A stretch of DNA of 64,000 nt, taken from contig JAEMBT020000009.1 of assembly GCA_018873245.2 (NCBI GenBank), positions 2,732,001 through 2,796,000 on the forward strand, read 5' to 3'. Made by a program: the position numbers and the translations under genes. The stretch is from Archegozetes longisetosus. Taxonomy: Eukaryota > Arthropoda > Arachnida > Sarcoptiformes > Trhypochthoniidae. Below, one piece after another: positions 20,653 through 33,343 of this stretch (position 1 is the first letter of the stretch; each line of letters opens with the position of its first letter). A model generated the notes under the pieces. That model did no database searches. It was not told the origin of the DNA and was given only the letters and a program-made list of their open reading frames with translations.

Positions 20653-23597
20653 ATTCGCGACCAATCTTCAAATTCATTAATATTCCCGTTACTGTACAAA
20701 ATTCATCTCCGGTGCATGCTTTCATCGATACTGGTAGTACAATCAGTATCATATCATATAAGCTTGCACAAACTCTACACCTTTCAGTCATTCCTGGTTC
20801 TTCCATTCCTGTTCGCCAAATAAACAGCATTACACGAAGCATTGGTCGCATTCAAACAAATTTAACGATTAACAATGAAACCAAATCTGTCACGCTACAT
20901 GCCATGGAACACTTCGCGTACCCACTCCTTATTGGCCTTGATATCGCTGAGTCTTTCGACTTACAAGTCGATATCAAGAATAAAAGAGTCTACCGTCGCA
21001 GCGCCCCCAAGAAATATCGATTCGTGGCATATCATTTAGACGTGGAGCAAAACAACTCTCTTAATGCGCTCCTTCAAAATCATACAGAAACCTTTAGTCA
21101 ACACGAAACAGACATCGGTCGCATCCAAATCGCGAGACACCATATATCGACAGTCTCGCATCCACCCATCTCTCTCCGTCCTTATCGGCGTCCACAGTCA
21201 GATTATGACGAAATCCGACGCCAGATAATCGACCTTAAGGAGAAGGGTCATGTTAGGGATAGCGACAGTCCTTGGGCCTTTCCGGTCACATTAGTACCGA
21301 AAAAGGATGGCACCAAGCGTCTTTGTGTAGACTATCGTCGTCTAAATGAAATCACCATCGATGATCGCATGCCAATGCCGAACATTCAAGAAGTGCTTGA
21401 TCGACTTCAAGGTGCCAAGTATTTTACCACCCTTGACATCGCATGGGGGTATTGGCACATTGAAATGGCCGAGGAAAGCATTCCAAAGACGGCATTTGTC
21501 ACGAATGAGGGTCATTACGAATGGTGCGTTATGCCATTTGGTCTCAAAAATGCACCTGCGACTTTTCAACGCATTATCCAGAAGGTTCTCGGATCACTAC
21601 TTTACCGCGGAGTGATTAATTATTTCGACGACATCATCATATATTCATCTACTTTTGATGAACATATCAACCTTCTAGATGAAGTGTTCAAGCGCCTTAA
21701 AGATAATAACATAAAACTCAAACTTTCAAAATGTTATTTCATCAAACCAGAGGTTGAGTACTTGGGGCATCTAGTTAGCCACAACTCCATAAAGCCATCT
21801 CCTTCCAAGACTGAAGCAGTTGCAAAATTTCCAGCTCCTACGAATCTTCGGGAAGTCAGACGTTTTCTTGGTCTTGCCGGATATTATCGCAGATTCATCA
21901 ATAAATTCAGTCTCATATCAAAACCACTGACAGAGCTGACGAAAAAGAATATACCTTTCCATTGGGGACACCATCAACAACAAGCTTTCGAGACTCTACG
22001 AACTGCTCTCACAAGAACACCTGTACTGACCATTTTTGATCAGTCTAAGCCCTGCATCCTTTATACCGACGCGTCCCGTGTTGGTATCGCTGCTATTCTT
22101 GTACAAAAGGACGAACAGGGTCTGGAGCATGTTATATCTTACTTCTCTCGTAGTTTAAATGACTCGCAAGCTAATTACACTAGTTCTGAATTAGAGTGTC
22201 TCGCCGTCATTGAAGCTGTCGAACATTTCGAAGTCTATCTCGACAAACCATTCACTGTCATCACTGACCACAGCGCCCTTAAATGGCTTTTCTCCATCAA
22301 AAAGCCATCAGGCAGGCTTTACCGCTGGTCAGTTAAATTATCAAGCAAGACATATCAAATAGTTCATCGGGCAGGAAAATCACAACAACATGTGGATGCA
22401 TTATCTCGAGCACCAGTCTGTCTTCATTTAACCTGTGAACAGATAACATCAGCGCAGCAATCGGCCGACATGTCTTTTGTAAAGCACCCCGTCATTCGTC
22501 ACAACGTTATAACCATCAAACATCGGGGACTTCACAAAGCTGTCATTCCGATAACCCTCCGCTCTACTCTGCTCACTACGTTTCATGAAAACCATGGCCA
22601 CCCCGGTATCAACAAGACTATTAAACTTGTGACACCGCACTACTGGTGGCCCGGTGTAATTACAGACATTAAACGACATGTCCGATCCTGTAGTTCATGT
22701 CAACTCGCAAAGCACTCGCATCAGCCTACGGCTGGTAAATATGTGATTCCAGAACCCGTACTGGAGCCATTTGAGGTGGTAGGTCTAGATTCAATTGTTC
22801 TCGGACCCGCAGCCAACAATACCAAACACAAGTATGTTCAGGTTTTAGTGGACCATCTCACCCGCTATGTCTGGGCATTTCCGACAGTGAAAAATACTAC
22901 AACAACTATTATAACCGTACTTTTAAATCTCTTCCGCTCTGTCCGACCATTTCGCAGAATTATCACAGACAATGCAAAGAATTTTACAAGTCGTGAGTTC
23001 GAAAAATTCCTTAAAGACAATCGTATCCGCCATTCGCTTACGTCCAGCTATCATCCTGAATCAAATGGCATTACCGAACGCGCTAACGGTACCATAATGA
23101 CTTCACTCCGTGCCTCCCTAATTGCCAATCCGAAAAGGAAGTGGTCGACTCTCCTCCGGGACGTCGTGCGTCACTATAACAACACCCCACATGATATTAC
23201 CGGGTTTTCGCCTTCATACCTTCTGTTCGGCGTCGACAACTCGCCGCGGTTCGCGTCCACAGCTATAAATGTAGAGGCTGCTCGCAAACTCGCCATCGAA
23301 CGCACTGAACCAGCTCAACGTCGTCGGAAGTTACGGCACGATGCAAAACATCCAGGAACCGAATTCAGTGTCGGCGACTTAGTCACAAGAAAATTCGCTG
23401 ACAACCACCCCTCATTAATAAAGACGTCACCACGCAGTGAAGGGCCACTAATCATCGTTGAAAAACATTCACCCGTTACTTATGGCGTAGCAAAAGAGCC
23501 TAATGGGCCGATTTCACGAGCTCACATCTCCCAACTTCGCCGTTTTGTTTCCCGTGAACAAAACCCTTCAACGACGGGGGAATGTGACGAACTTTGA
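20600..23597 (+). CDS. pol: Pol polyprotein (protease, RT, RNase H, integrase)
   Basis: One open frame, intact to 23597. I place its start at about 20600, within the end of gag (-1 frame). Domains in order: aspartic protease (AFIDTGSTIS), reverse transcriptase (FTTLDIAWGYW, then FDDIIIYS in the YxDD position), RNase H (LYTDASRVG, SELECLAVIEA, ITDHSALKWL), and integrase with HHCC zinc site (HENHGHPG to SCSSCQ), DDE core (DSIVLG, ITDNAKNF, then E in GITERANG) and a basic C-terminal domain. It copies element RNA into DNA and inserts it. All catalytic residues I could check are present, so it may be active. Confidence 0.93.
23571..23582 (+). promoter_or_regulatory. Polypurine tract
   Basis: Purine-rich AACGACGGGGGAA-type string directly before the 3' LTR, the expected second-strand primer site. 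Confidence 0.7.
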
Positions 23598-24017
23598 CTC
23601 TTACTAGTGACTCTTACTCTGACTCTTACTCTGACTCTTACTCTGACTCTTACTCTGACTCTTACTTTAACACTATCGTTGATTCTATCGTTGACGACAT
23701 AGTTTCAAAATAACTGGCCTCTAGTAAGGCATTGTTTATGAGTCATTATATATATATATAAGGCTATTGTAAATTCATTCTTGGCATCATTATCAATAAA
23801 GACTTTGTAGGGAAAACTTGTCTTTTCTTTTTTTAATAGCTATACATATCTGATAGAAGATTGCTGGATAAGCAATTTCTATCAGATATCCCTTTTGCCC
23901 CAAACTTCCACCAAAAGTAGATAATAAGTTGTGCCCTCATCCCACCGGCTAAATCAATTATTGGTTTACCGGTGATTAACGAATTAATTCGCGTCGTAAG
24001 CACTAAAATTCGTTACA
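23583..24017 (+). repeat. 3' LTR
   Basis: 435 bp, no difference from the 5' LTR seen by eye. The pol frame ends inside its first bases. Confidence 0.93.
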
Positions 24018-24515
24018 AATTTAATCTTAACAAAAGTTACGAAATTATATACTTTTTACTTGATTTAATAGCATTTAGTAATTTTGTGTTGCATTTTATT
24101 ATATTTTTAATGAATTAATCAAGTATAAAGTAGTCAACTTCTCAATAAGATTAATGAAACTACTCTTACCCCAAAGATCTAATTTATGTGAAATAACTGG
24201 TTCCTAGAACTATCCCAAAATACTTTTCTCATTTGGACAATTATGATTATTTGTTAGGTTAAAATATCTGTGGAATGTGGGACAAATGGGTCCCACATCG
24301 AGGGCTTGCATATTGCGGGACAAAACCACTTAATGAGGGATGCCCGCACCATAAGAGATGTCTGGTCACCCTGATTCACCCAATGAAGCACGCAAACAAT
24401 CGTAGTGATACTTGAATGAGCAAACTATAAACTTGACAAGCAAATTAATTTTATTATAACTTTATTCAATTAAATTTCTTTTGTCAGTTGGAGAGAAATG
24501 ATTAATTGCTAAATA

Positions 24516-25872
24516 TTATTCACAGCGATAAGTATCCGGATTAGGACCTTTACGGAACAATCCATAATTAGCTGCTCTTATAAGTGGTCTATCAATTGCA
24601 CAACAGGTGCGGTTGATGTCGTCTTGACTGATTTCCCAAATAAAAATTCCACCGAAACCATTATCACGAACCCATTCGGCTTTTCTGATGAGAGAAAATA
24701 TTTAAAATTCACTAAACGTTAGGAAATCATAAAACTAATTCATTGTTTACTGCTTTATTCTGTTCGCGTCATCATAACCAACCCATTGATCGCCTTTATA
24801 AGCAATCGATCCATCAGGATGCACATACTCTTTAATCCAATCTTTAGTCTCGATATTAGAGCAAATAGTTGAGTATGGTTGTGTACTGCTGGCAGTGACT
24901 GGCGCTCCGATTCCGTGTTGGTTCGGGTCTAGTAATGTAAATGATACTCCATAAAAGGGAACACCCATTAATAGTTTGCTTTTGGTTATATGTGTTAGCC
25001 ACCAGTTCATTGTATTTTTGGACCAATCGAAACCCGAATGATGGCCTGTTTTTCCGGCCCACATCCCGGCATTATCGTAGGTCATGACATTTACGTAATC
25101 AAGAGAACTAAATTTGATCATCAATTAAGTGAACAAATATGCTTAAGTCAATTAAATTCTTTTGAATTCCTTAATACCTATTTAACACAGAGTAGTCATA
25201 AGCCACATCTGCCACCGATTGGCCACTATTTACTGCCACAGACAATGATAGTTTAGGTTCTTGTCTATCAAATGAAGCTCTGAGTTCCTGATCAAAAATA
25301 TTTATTCTTAATGTTCTATCAAAATCAATTTTTCAAATTTAGATTACCTGAAGAAGTGATGAGAAGTTTTGTTTATCAGTTTTAGGACCAGCCTTACAGT
25401 CTGATTGCCAGCAAACTGGGAATTCCCAATCCAGATCTAGACCATCAAATCTGTATTGCTTCAGAAATTGAGTCGATTGTTGAACAAAATCAGCTCTTGA
25501 TTGGGAGTTAGATACCATACGAGAATACTTATCCCCAGCGCTATCGGTTCAACCACCCAAAGCCAGGATGATCTTCAAATTAGAATTGACTGATTTGAGA
25601 TCATGGACTTTTCGGACAATATCCACTTCAATACTAGTGTCATTGAATCTTATTAGCAGCGAGTTTTGATCTAATATCGCGAATGAATAGTGAATATGGG
25701 TGCATAGATTGGGATCTATGCTATGGATGGGCTGATTGTGCATCCAATAACAGACTATTCTTTGTTCACAATGAACTCGGATTAACATCAGGAGTAAGGA
25801 AAACACTTTCAATAACATTGTTCTCGTATAGTGCAGTCTGAGATACTGTAAGAATAATACTTTAAATATCAC
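24516..25872 (-). pseudogene. GH18 chitinase-like gene copy C, nonsense-mutated
   Basis: Exon equivalents 25348-25872, 25178-25287, 24751-25107 and 24516-24684. All splice borders are kept and all exon lengths match copy B. A TGA at 25549-25551 replaces the tryptophan of LALGGW in exon 1, ahead of the catalytic motif, so only a 107-residue truncated product is possible. The rest, including the DLDWEFP region and exon 3, is open and little diverged. The lesion differs from those of copy A, so the two copies died independently. An assembly error is less likely here because the change is a substitution. Confidence 0.85.
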
Positions 25873-26738
25873 TACTTACTATCAATACTTTAAACAATAG
25901 TGAAAAAAGAAGTTATCTCGCCTTTTATACTTGTTAGGATTGAAAGAAATTTAGGCTAAAGTCAAAAAATAATCAGTCGGTTACTAATGTTTACAAGAAA
26001 CAATTTTCAAAAAACCTACTCATTCCGAATAGGTTATCAGAAAACTTACTTCCAGTAAAGTATGAGCAGTAGATTATAATTTTTATCAGATTTCACACTA
26101 TTGCAAAGTTATTGCATTAATTACGAAATAGAATGCTTTGAATGAAGAAAAGTATTCTTTCGGTTGTTATCAGTTCTGTATTGAACAAACTTTTGACTGA
26201 TATTCTATTGAACTTGAAATCAAAGTATCAGAAAAACATATTGCAAACACATAAACATTGGACTAGTCAACTGACAAATAACACTTGTATTCGTAAACAA
26301 TCATCTGACGCAAACAGTAATCTTAATCCTCATTTAATAAGATAAATGATATTCTTGGTCTTATCTATCGATCATTTTTTCATAAAATAGAATTCAGATC
26401 AAAACATTTTTATTGGAAATTGTGATCTAGTAGTTCTTAGATTTTCTAGTGGCTTCAGAATCAATGAAATGATGTCACTTTCCATCTGATCACAGTTCAA
26501 GTGGCAGATCAGTAGAAAATTTTTAATCAACGATTTTCTGGGAAAGGATTGTTGCAGTTCAGTAAAATTCACAAAATATTTACATAAACATTAATCTTAA
26601 AGATTAACACAAATTAGGTTTCAAGTTGAGTTTTAATAAAAGTTTGAATCATTCAAATATTATTATGAGTATATATTATAAGTAATGTTACGATCAGTCC
26701 TAGTTCTTTTGGGGTTTGGTTTGGGTTTGGGTTTGGGT
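25873..26738. repeat. Duplicated flank downstream of chitinase copy C
   Basis: Matches 9150-9960 and 15272-16016. Short frames in this stretch recur in all three units but are not protein-like. No gene recognised. Confidence 0.6.
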
Positions 26739-27469
26739 CAGGGCTCTCAGTTTTCGCTTGTTTCTTGCACTTTTCGTACTATCGAACAAAAAAGTTGTTC
26801 GATAGTTGTACGAACAAAACTTATGCAAAATCTGCGCAAAATTTGCGCAAAATTGCGCAAAATATTTTGTCAAAATAAGTTTGCTTAAGTGTAGCGTCAC
26901 TTGATGCTCATTTAAAAATTAAAAGTTATTTGAATTCAAATAACTTAAATTGTATTTCATTTTATCCTCTACGAGAAATGCGCCAAAACATGACAACGGA
27001 AATTTTGTACCCCAATATTTCTAATTCTAATAATTCTAATGATGTCGAAAATTTAGAGGTAGAGTCTGAAACTGAATTTGAAACTCTCTATAACAATTAA
27101 TTTAATTATATTGTAATTGAATAACATTTTTTACATATAAATTGTGGAATCAATTAACTTTCTGAAATAAAATGTTATCATAGATTTCTAAGCGAATAAA
27201 ATTTTTATATAGTATAATGATTTTCGTATATAATTTGTGCTCAATATTATATCACAAAAATAGAGATGCGGTTTATATTAAGAGATTAAGAGGTTTATAT
27301 TAAAAATTATGTATCGATCAAAAGTTTAAAAACTGTATTCAACTTTTGAAAAATTTTGAATACTAGTGTATATCATATCATTATATCAATGTATCGTATT
27401 ATTCAATATATCGATAGAGCCCTATCGAAATGCGCAAAATAATAAATTTGCGCTTAACTGAGAGCCCTG
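26739..27469. mobile_element. Non-autonomous hAT element, 731 bp
   Basis: Termini CAGGGCTCTCAGTT and AACTGAGAGCCCTG, flanked by perfect 8-bp GTTTGGGT repeats (26731-26738 and 27470-27477). Unit B has the uninterrupted site near 16555. Subterminal repeats of GCGCAAAAT type and a hairpin around TATCGAACAAAAAAGTTG are seen. A 40-residue frame near 26979 (MRQNMTTEILYPNISNS) may be a transposase-end remnant. Confidence 0.88.
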
Positions 27470-28181
27470 GTTTGGGTCTGAGTTTAGAAATTTGTTTTGT
27501 TCTGGTTTGGTTTTGGTTTTAAAGAGAATTTTCCAGTTTGGCTTTATTGAATTTTTGAAAACCAAAAACCATTTGTTTTGTTTACCCTATAGACAAATTT
27601 TGAATATTGAAGTTTGAAAACTTATGTGAAGCTGTAAACATGTACACGAAAATCATTTAGAATTCAATCATTAGTATAAGTTATTTTTATAGAAAATTGA
27701 TGACTTGTTTGTATATAATATCGATATCAGATGAAGAAAATATAAAATAAAGTACTACAATTACCAGTAGACTAAATATATACAATAAAATGGATTTGAG
27801 TTTCTTAAAATTGATATTTTTATTAAAAATACATTTTAAAAAATACACTATATTTCGTTTTAATTAAAGCAAATTTAAAAATCATTAAATTTTAATTAAA
27901 AGTACACCTTACTCTATTGAAAAATAAAATTGATTTAACACTAAAAAATCTTCTATTGAGATCAAGATGTGAATTGAGTCCACGCTTGGTCACTATGCCT
28001 TTAGTTGTGAAAAGATTAGATCATTAAAAGAATAGATTATTTTAGTCCAAACATTATTGCTTTAATTAAAATTTCATGTATTTTGATAAATAAAAATTTG
28101 TATCTAATTTTTTGTTTGGTTTTGGGTTTGGTTTCGATTAAGAAATCACAGTTTGGTTTGGGTCGAGTATTGAGAACTATA

Positions 28182-29999
28182 GTCGAGCCGGCAAAAGATG
28201 AGCAAAAGTGGGCTGTAGTCAGTTTTAAGTGAATACACCTTCAATCAATCAGAGTGAAAATATGTAACATAGTAATAGAGAGGCAAATTCAAAAATGTAA
28301 AGTCATCACATGTTATTTTGTTAAAATGAATGCCTTATTTGATTTTACGATAATTTTGACAGTATTTGTTGTTTTGATTGTTGTGAGTTATGCTAGAAAA
28401 GGACAGACAATACATTCTCAGTCACGCGAGATTGTTTTCAATGTATACAGCTATTTCAAACAACAAAAAAGTATTTATCGTGGGACTGAATTAAAAATGT
28501 TCAATGATGTTGCAAAAATAACAGCAGAGGCCACAAAGATATCAAATGCATCGATCAGAAGAATTGTAACTGAAGGGAAATCAGGAGTAGGATTTGTTAC
28601 TCCAGGAAAAGTTAGGCCACATGGGGAGAAAATCATACCTGATGCGATTGATCTCAACGCTATCAGAAACCACATGATCAGTTTCTACGAAAACGGTAAA
28701 CTACCAAAAATTGCAGAACTTTTACTGAAGGTTAAAGAGGATACGGTACAATTTCATGATAGGATAGGAAAAACTAAATTGCGTGAAATAGTAAAAAATG
28801 ACTTAGGGTATAGATTTTTGAAATCTAGGGAAGTTTCGAGAAAAGTTTTAATGGAAAGAACTGACATTGTTGTGCTGCGAAGAAAATACCTTAAAGGATT
28901 ACATAAAGTTAGAAAAAACGACCCCAATGCATGCATTGTTTGGCTTGATGAAACTTGGGCGAATTCCAGTTTAAAATTAAAAAAAAGTCTGGTTTAGTAA
29001 CGATTGTAATCTGGAAATTCCAAGTGGTCAAGGAGGACGTGTAATTATTGTACATGCTGGTGGTAAAAGTGGCTTCGTCCCAAATGCGTTAATGCATTTT
29101 CGTACAAAAATCGTTGATAGTGATTATCATAGTTCAATGAATGGTGAAGTTTTTGTAGATTGGTTCAAAAACAAATTGGTTGTTAACATTCCTCCAAATT
29201 CAATTATTATCGTGGATAACGCACCATATCATTCGGTTCAAATCAATAAATCTCCAACTTCAAGAAATGAAGAAATGAGATTCAAAACTGGCTTAAGATG
29301 AATATTATCCCTTATAATAACAAACTTGTTAAATCTGAGTTACTTGAACTAGTCAAGAAGAGCACTATAACAAAAGAGTACAAAATCGATAAAATAGCGA
29401 AGGAATCTGGTCATTAAGTTATTCGTCTACCTCCATACTATTGTAACCTAAATCCTATCGAAATGATTTGGGCTCAAGTCAAACGTTATATTGGAGAAAG
29501 GAATCTTAATTTTAAAATTTCTGAAATTAAATCTTTAGTAGAAGATGCGGTTTCTAAAATTACTGTTGAGAATTGGGTTAAATATGCAGTATGTATAGAG
29601 AATTAGAAAAGTATTATTGGGATCTCGATTATCTAGTCGACGAAATTGTGGACCGCTTTGTGATAAATCTCGAGTCTGAGTCTAGTGAAGAATCTGGAGG
29701 TGAATCTAATGATGAATCTGAATTGATGGAAGTGGCAGACTCTAGTGATGTTTCGTGGTTGATGAATTCAGCTACAGGCATGAGTGTGGTTTAATTTGCA
29801 AATGCTCGAATTAGTCTGTACTTAGTTTTTGTAATTTCGATCTCAATTAAATAATTGATATCTCAAAACTTATTTCATTTCACTAAAAGTTAAATATAGC
29901 GCCTTAGTTATTAACTCGTAATCTTGTTTATGATTTTGATTGGTTATAGGAGGAGCTTGCTATTAATGCCCATTTTTGCTCATCTTTTGCCGGCTCGAC
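28182..29999 (+). mobile_element. IS630/Tc1-superfamily DNA transposon, degenerate
   Basis: About 31-bp terminal inverted repeats (gtcgagccggcaaaagatga and complement, one mismatch seen), flanked by TA. Contains one broken transposase gene. Unit B shows the sequence without it near 17268. Confidence 0.82.
28254..29795 (+). pseudogene. DDE_3-type (IS630-like) transposase, frame-broken
   Basis: The first frame (28254-28997) has a helix-turn-helix N-terminal half (QSREIVFNVYSYF, ISNASIRRIVTEGK) and the first catalytic motif WLDETWAN. After a frameshift at an A-run (about 28978-28986) the sequence continues with VHAGGKSGFVPNALMHF and IIVDNAPYHS, the second aspartate. A further shift near 29270 and a TAA near 29417 precede LPPYYCNLNPIEMIWAQVK, the third catalytic residue. 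The end is an acidic Ser/Glu-rich tail (29591-29794). The real start is probably well inside the first frame, since its N-terminal part is hydrophobic and unlike the family. Confidence 0.75.
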
Positions 30000-30236
30000 T
30001 AGTCGACTACTCAGAGTTTTAATGGGAAAACGACTTTTAACTATCTATGAGTAGTTGGCTAGTAAACTTTATTTTGACATAACTGTACTAATCACTTTTG
30101 TTGCCCACTACGGATAGTTGCCTATAAATATGAATCAATGAGATAAGAAATATGAATCAACAACATAAGAAATATGCTTAATTATCTATTGCCTCATATG
30201 GTTTGCAATGAGTAACAACCGGTTGTATCCAGTTGA

Positions 30237-31709
30237 TTCTTTTATTTTGAATTTCATTTTAATTATATTCTTTCACTTATGTTTATTTATATTAAAAAAA
30301 AGTGAGCATATGTTTCAATGAGAAAATAAGAATTTATTGCTATGACAAAACATATCAATTCTAACCTTAGTTAATAGGATTGGAATTTGAAAATTAAAAA
30401 ATATATAGTTTAATAGTGTTGTGTGCTTTACGTACAATGTTGTGTACTGCATAGCATCGTATCAGAAGTAACATAACTTCACTTTTTGTTCACTTTGATT
30501 AAATTGTTCATTAATTAATGTGTTAGAATGTTTAATAGTGTTAATAACAATGTTTAAAATAAAATTAAAGATTATCATTAATTGATTAAATTGAGCTTTG
30601 GAACAAATTTAAGTTTGTTATTTTAATAAAACTAAAGCGCAACTTTGAATGAGTTTTGCTCTTCTACATTCATTAAGCGATAACTAGTTGTCATTCTTTG
30701 TCAATCATATGCTAGTAAAAATCTCACACCAAAACGTTCCTATGTGAGCCGTTCCTGAAGTCATTCGAGCTCTCGAAGCAGGTCTAGAATTAATTTCAGA
30801 GCGGTCCACAAACTCCTCATTCAAGATCTCAATTAAAAGATAGACATTTAAAAGTTGATAGACAAAATAAATGTGAAGTTAAAAGGCAACAAATCCTGAA
30901 AAACTTTCTGAAACTCTTTGTTTCCCATTTCACTTCGAGTTCAAAGCAGAACTCTTTTACCGCAATTATTTTTCTGTTCTCAATATTTTTTAATTTTATT
31001 GACTGAATATTCAATTTGTTTATAAGACTAATTTGACTTCCAATCTAATAATCAATTATTTTATAACTCAAGACTTGTAACAAAATAGTTTTGTCTTAAA
31101 TTTATGCGATCCTTAAAGTTTTTTCTTTTCTAACTGAATGAATAGTAGTTAAAAGTAAGTCATTTTTGATCTATTTAATCAGGATCAGACTGATTATTTT
31201 GAAAATCCTTCAAAACTCTTAAGAATATCGACTTAATAAGTTTTAGGTCAACTCGTCGAATATCTATCGCTACAAACATTCTGTGGAGATTGAAGTCTAG
31301 TTATTATTTGCTTTCATTATGTTATGGTTGTTTATTATGTTACTTATCTTATTACTTTTATTTTTTTATTTAGTTTAGTAATAATTTGCTTACGAGAAAG
31401 GGCTTAGCTTATTATCGTCAAAATCATTTTTGATTTTATTTACTTCAATCGATATAATTTAAAGATATTTCATTATGAATTTAAATCATTTTACTATAAA
31501 CTAAATCCAATAAACAAAACATCAAATACTGTACATTTCAAATACATTTTGAAAATCAAAATAAACTCCAAACAAGTCAACTGAACTTAAAGGAACCTTA
31601 AAATATACTTAAGTTCAAAGTTTAATATGAAAATTGAATTGTTACAAAAATTTGACAAACTACTTTGGTTATTAAATATTTGAATATAAAAAAATTTCCA
31701 ATTTTCATC
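30237..31709. other. Intergenic, AT-rich, no gene seen
   Basis: Follows the end of duplication unit C. No convincing reading frame, RNA or repeat structure recognised. Confidence 0.45.
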
Positions 31710-33343
31710 TTAAGAGTTTTGTTTATGGATCCGAAGATGCTTTTGCAAGTTCCCAGATTCAAAGCATTTATACTGACATCCGGGCCAATGACAAACATAT
31801 TTCTTGTCATTTCCATGTCTTCTTAAATGTAGCGTTAAATTGTTCTTTAGTTTGAACTTTTTTCCGCATTCGGGCCAATCACAGACATAATTCATTTGCT
31901 CCGAATGAACAGCCATTTTATGTCTCCTGAGAGACTTAGTTAAGTTAGTGCTATATTCACATCCGGGCCAATCGCACACAAAATTAAGTTTTTCTGCGTG
32001 GACGCCTCTTTTGTGCTCGTTCAAAGAACCCGATCTTTTAGTGGCAAACTCACACCCGGCCAATCGCATGAGTAAATTGTTGCATCGTCTGAATGGATAA
32101 TCTTTTGATGAAGTTTTAGAGACTTTTTTGATTTCAAGACAGATTTGCATCCATTGAATTCACACTTAAATGAAGGCCCGGTTGTATGCCTTAATAAGTG
32201 ATTCTTAACTGATTTCTCAGTCTTAAAACTTTGAAGACATCCTTGAAAAGTGCACTTAAAAGGTCTTTCATTTGAATGTATAGTTTTATGAATAGTTAAG
32301 TCTCTTTTAGCTCTAGACTTAAATTGACAGTTTGGAAAATCACAAGTGAACGGTTTCTCATTTGTATGTATTTTCTTGTGTTTATTTAAATCTGATATTG
32401 TTTTGGAGGTTTTGCCACAATTATGAAAGTCGCAAATAAATGTCTTCTGAGCAGAATGTATTTTTATGTGATGATTAAGTAGGTCTTTAGCGGCAAATGC
32501 TTTACCACATCCTTCGTGAGTACATTCGTAAGGATTAAGTCCAAAGTGTTTGTTCTTATGTCCTAGTAATCGATTTCTTGATAATGTTTGATAATCACAT
32601 CCAATGAAATCACATTTAAAATACTTTCGAGTTTTTTCGAGCTTATGGACAACTTCGATGTGGTGGTTGAGAAATGCTCGGTTAATAAATGCTTTACCAC
32701 ATCCCTCATCAGTGCATTTATAAGGTTTGTGTCCTATATGTCTACATTTGTGCTCTAATATGCGATCTTTTCTTAATGTCTTGTAATGACAACCGACGAA
32801 ATCACAAAAATAATGACCAATTGTTTTAATATTTTCCTCTAATTGCTTCTTAGGTCTATCGCTCTTTGGTTTAGCCAAACATTTATTTTCAGTATTAATT
32901 GAATTAATTGACTTTTCGTTTGAATGATTACTCAATATATTGTTATCTATTGTATTTTGATCACAAATGCTTTTATTAGTTATATCTTTGTCCTCACGTG
33001 TCTTATAATTAGTCTCGAAATTACATTTCGATATTGTCTTTAAATCATTTGTGTTTTTATCGTTTTGTCTATCGTTCAATATATTTATATATTTTTCTCC
33101 TAAAATTGTTTTGTATTCAAATTCCAAATCATTCAACACTTGTTTGAGATTTGAGTCCAAAATAGTTTCCAATTTATCGCTAATTGTATTCAAATATAAC
33201 TTAAACTTAGCCAAAAGGTTAACACATTTGTTCGCGAAGCATAATTCACTCTTAAGTCTCTTGTTTTCTTCAATCAGTGACTCGTTATCTTCGATTCCAA
33301 CAATAGATATTTTATCAGTAATTTTTTCACTGTTTGTTATCAT
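31710..33343 (-). pseudogene. C2H2 zinc-finger gene, twelve fingers, 1-nt frameshift
   Basis: Starts MITNSEKITDKISIVG. It has the family's coiled-coil-like N-terminus (LIEENKRLKSELCFANK), an Asn/Ser-rich linker, then twelve C2H2 fingers in TFIIIA style. The frame is lost inside finger 9 at about 32051-32062, where CDWPGC is one C short. The remainder (CEFATKRSG to the stop at 31710) is open in the next frame and contains four more finger parts of high quality. Intronless, like the 2.1 and 4.1 kb copies. Probably a nuclear nucleic-acid-binding protein if intact. The lesion lies in a C-run and may be an assembly indel. Confidence 0.75.

Larger units (their letters stand above)
18532..24017 (+). 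mobile_element. Full-length Ty3/gypsy LTR retrotransposon
   Basis: 5486 bp with two 435-bp LTRs (TG...CA) that I read as identical, flanked by a 4-bp AATT duplication (18528-18531 and 24018-24021). The empty site in unit A (6700-6725) confirms the insertion borders. It carries an extra 5' frame, gag and an intact pol. No envelope gene follows pol. Identical LTRs mean a recent insertion. Confidence 0.95.
17640..30236. repeat. Segmental duplication unit C with four insertions
   Basis: Third unit. Beneath the insertions it has the same order as units A and B. Its later insertions are the gypsy element (18532-24017), the hAT MITE (26739-27469) and the IS630-like transposon (28182-29999). The LINE fragment sits at its left edge. 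Similarity to unit B ends near 30236. Confidence 0.7.

Noticed and set aside
20321-20851. Long minus-strand frame across gag and pol
   Set aside because: Shadow of the coding strand. No family resemblance, and the plus-strand motifs are unambiguous.
23560-23600. Envelope gene after pol that would make the element retrovirus-like
   Set aside because: The pol frame ends inside the start of the 3' LTR, so no space or frame for an envelope exists.
28254-28400. Signal peptide or membrane protein at the start of the IS630-like frame
   Set aside because: The hydrophobic part precedes the recognisable transposase and is probably chance upstream reading, not part of the protein.
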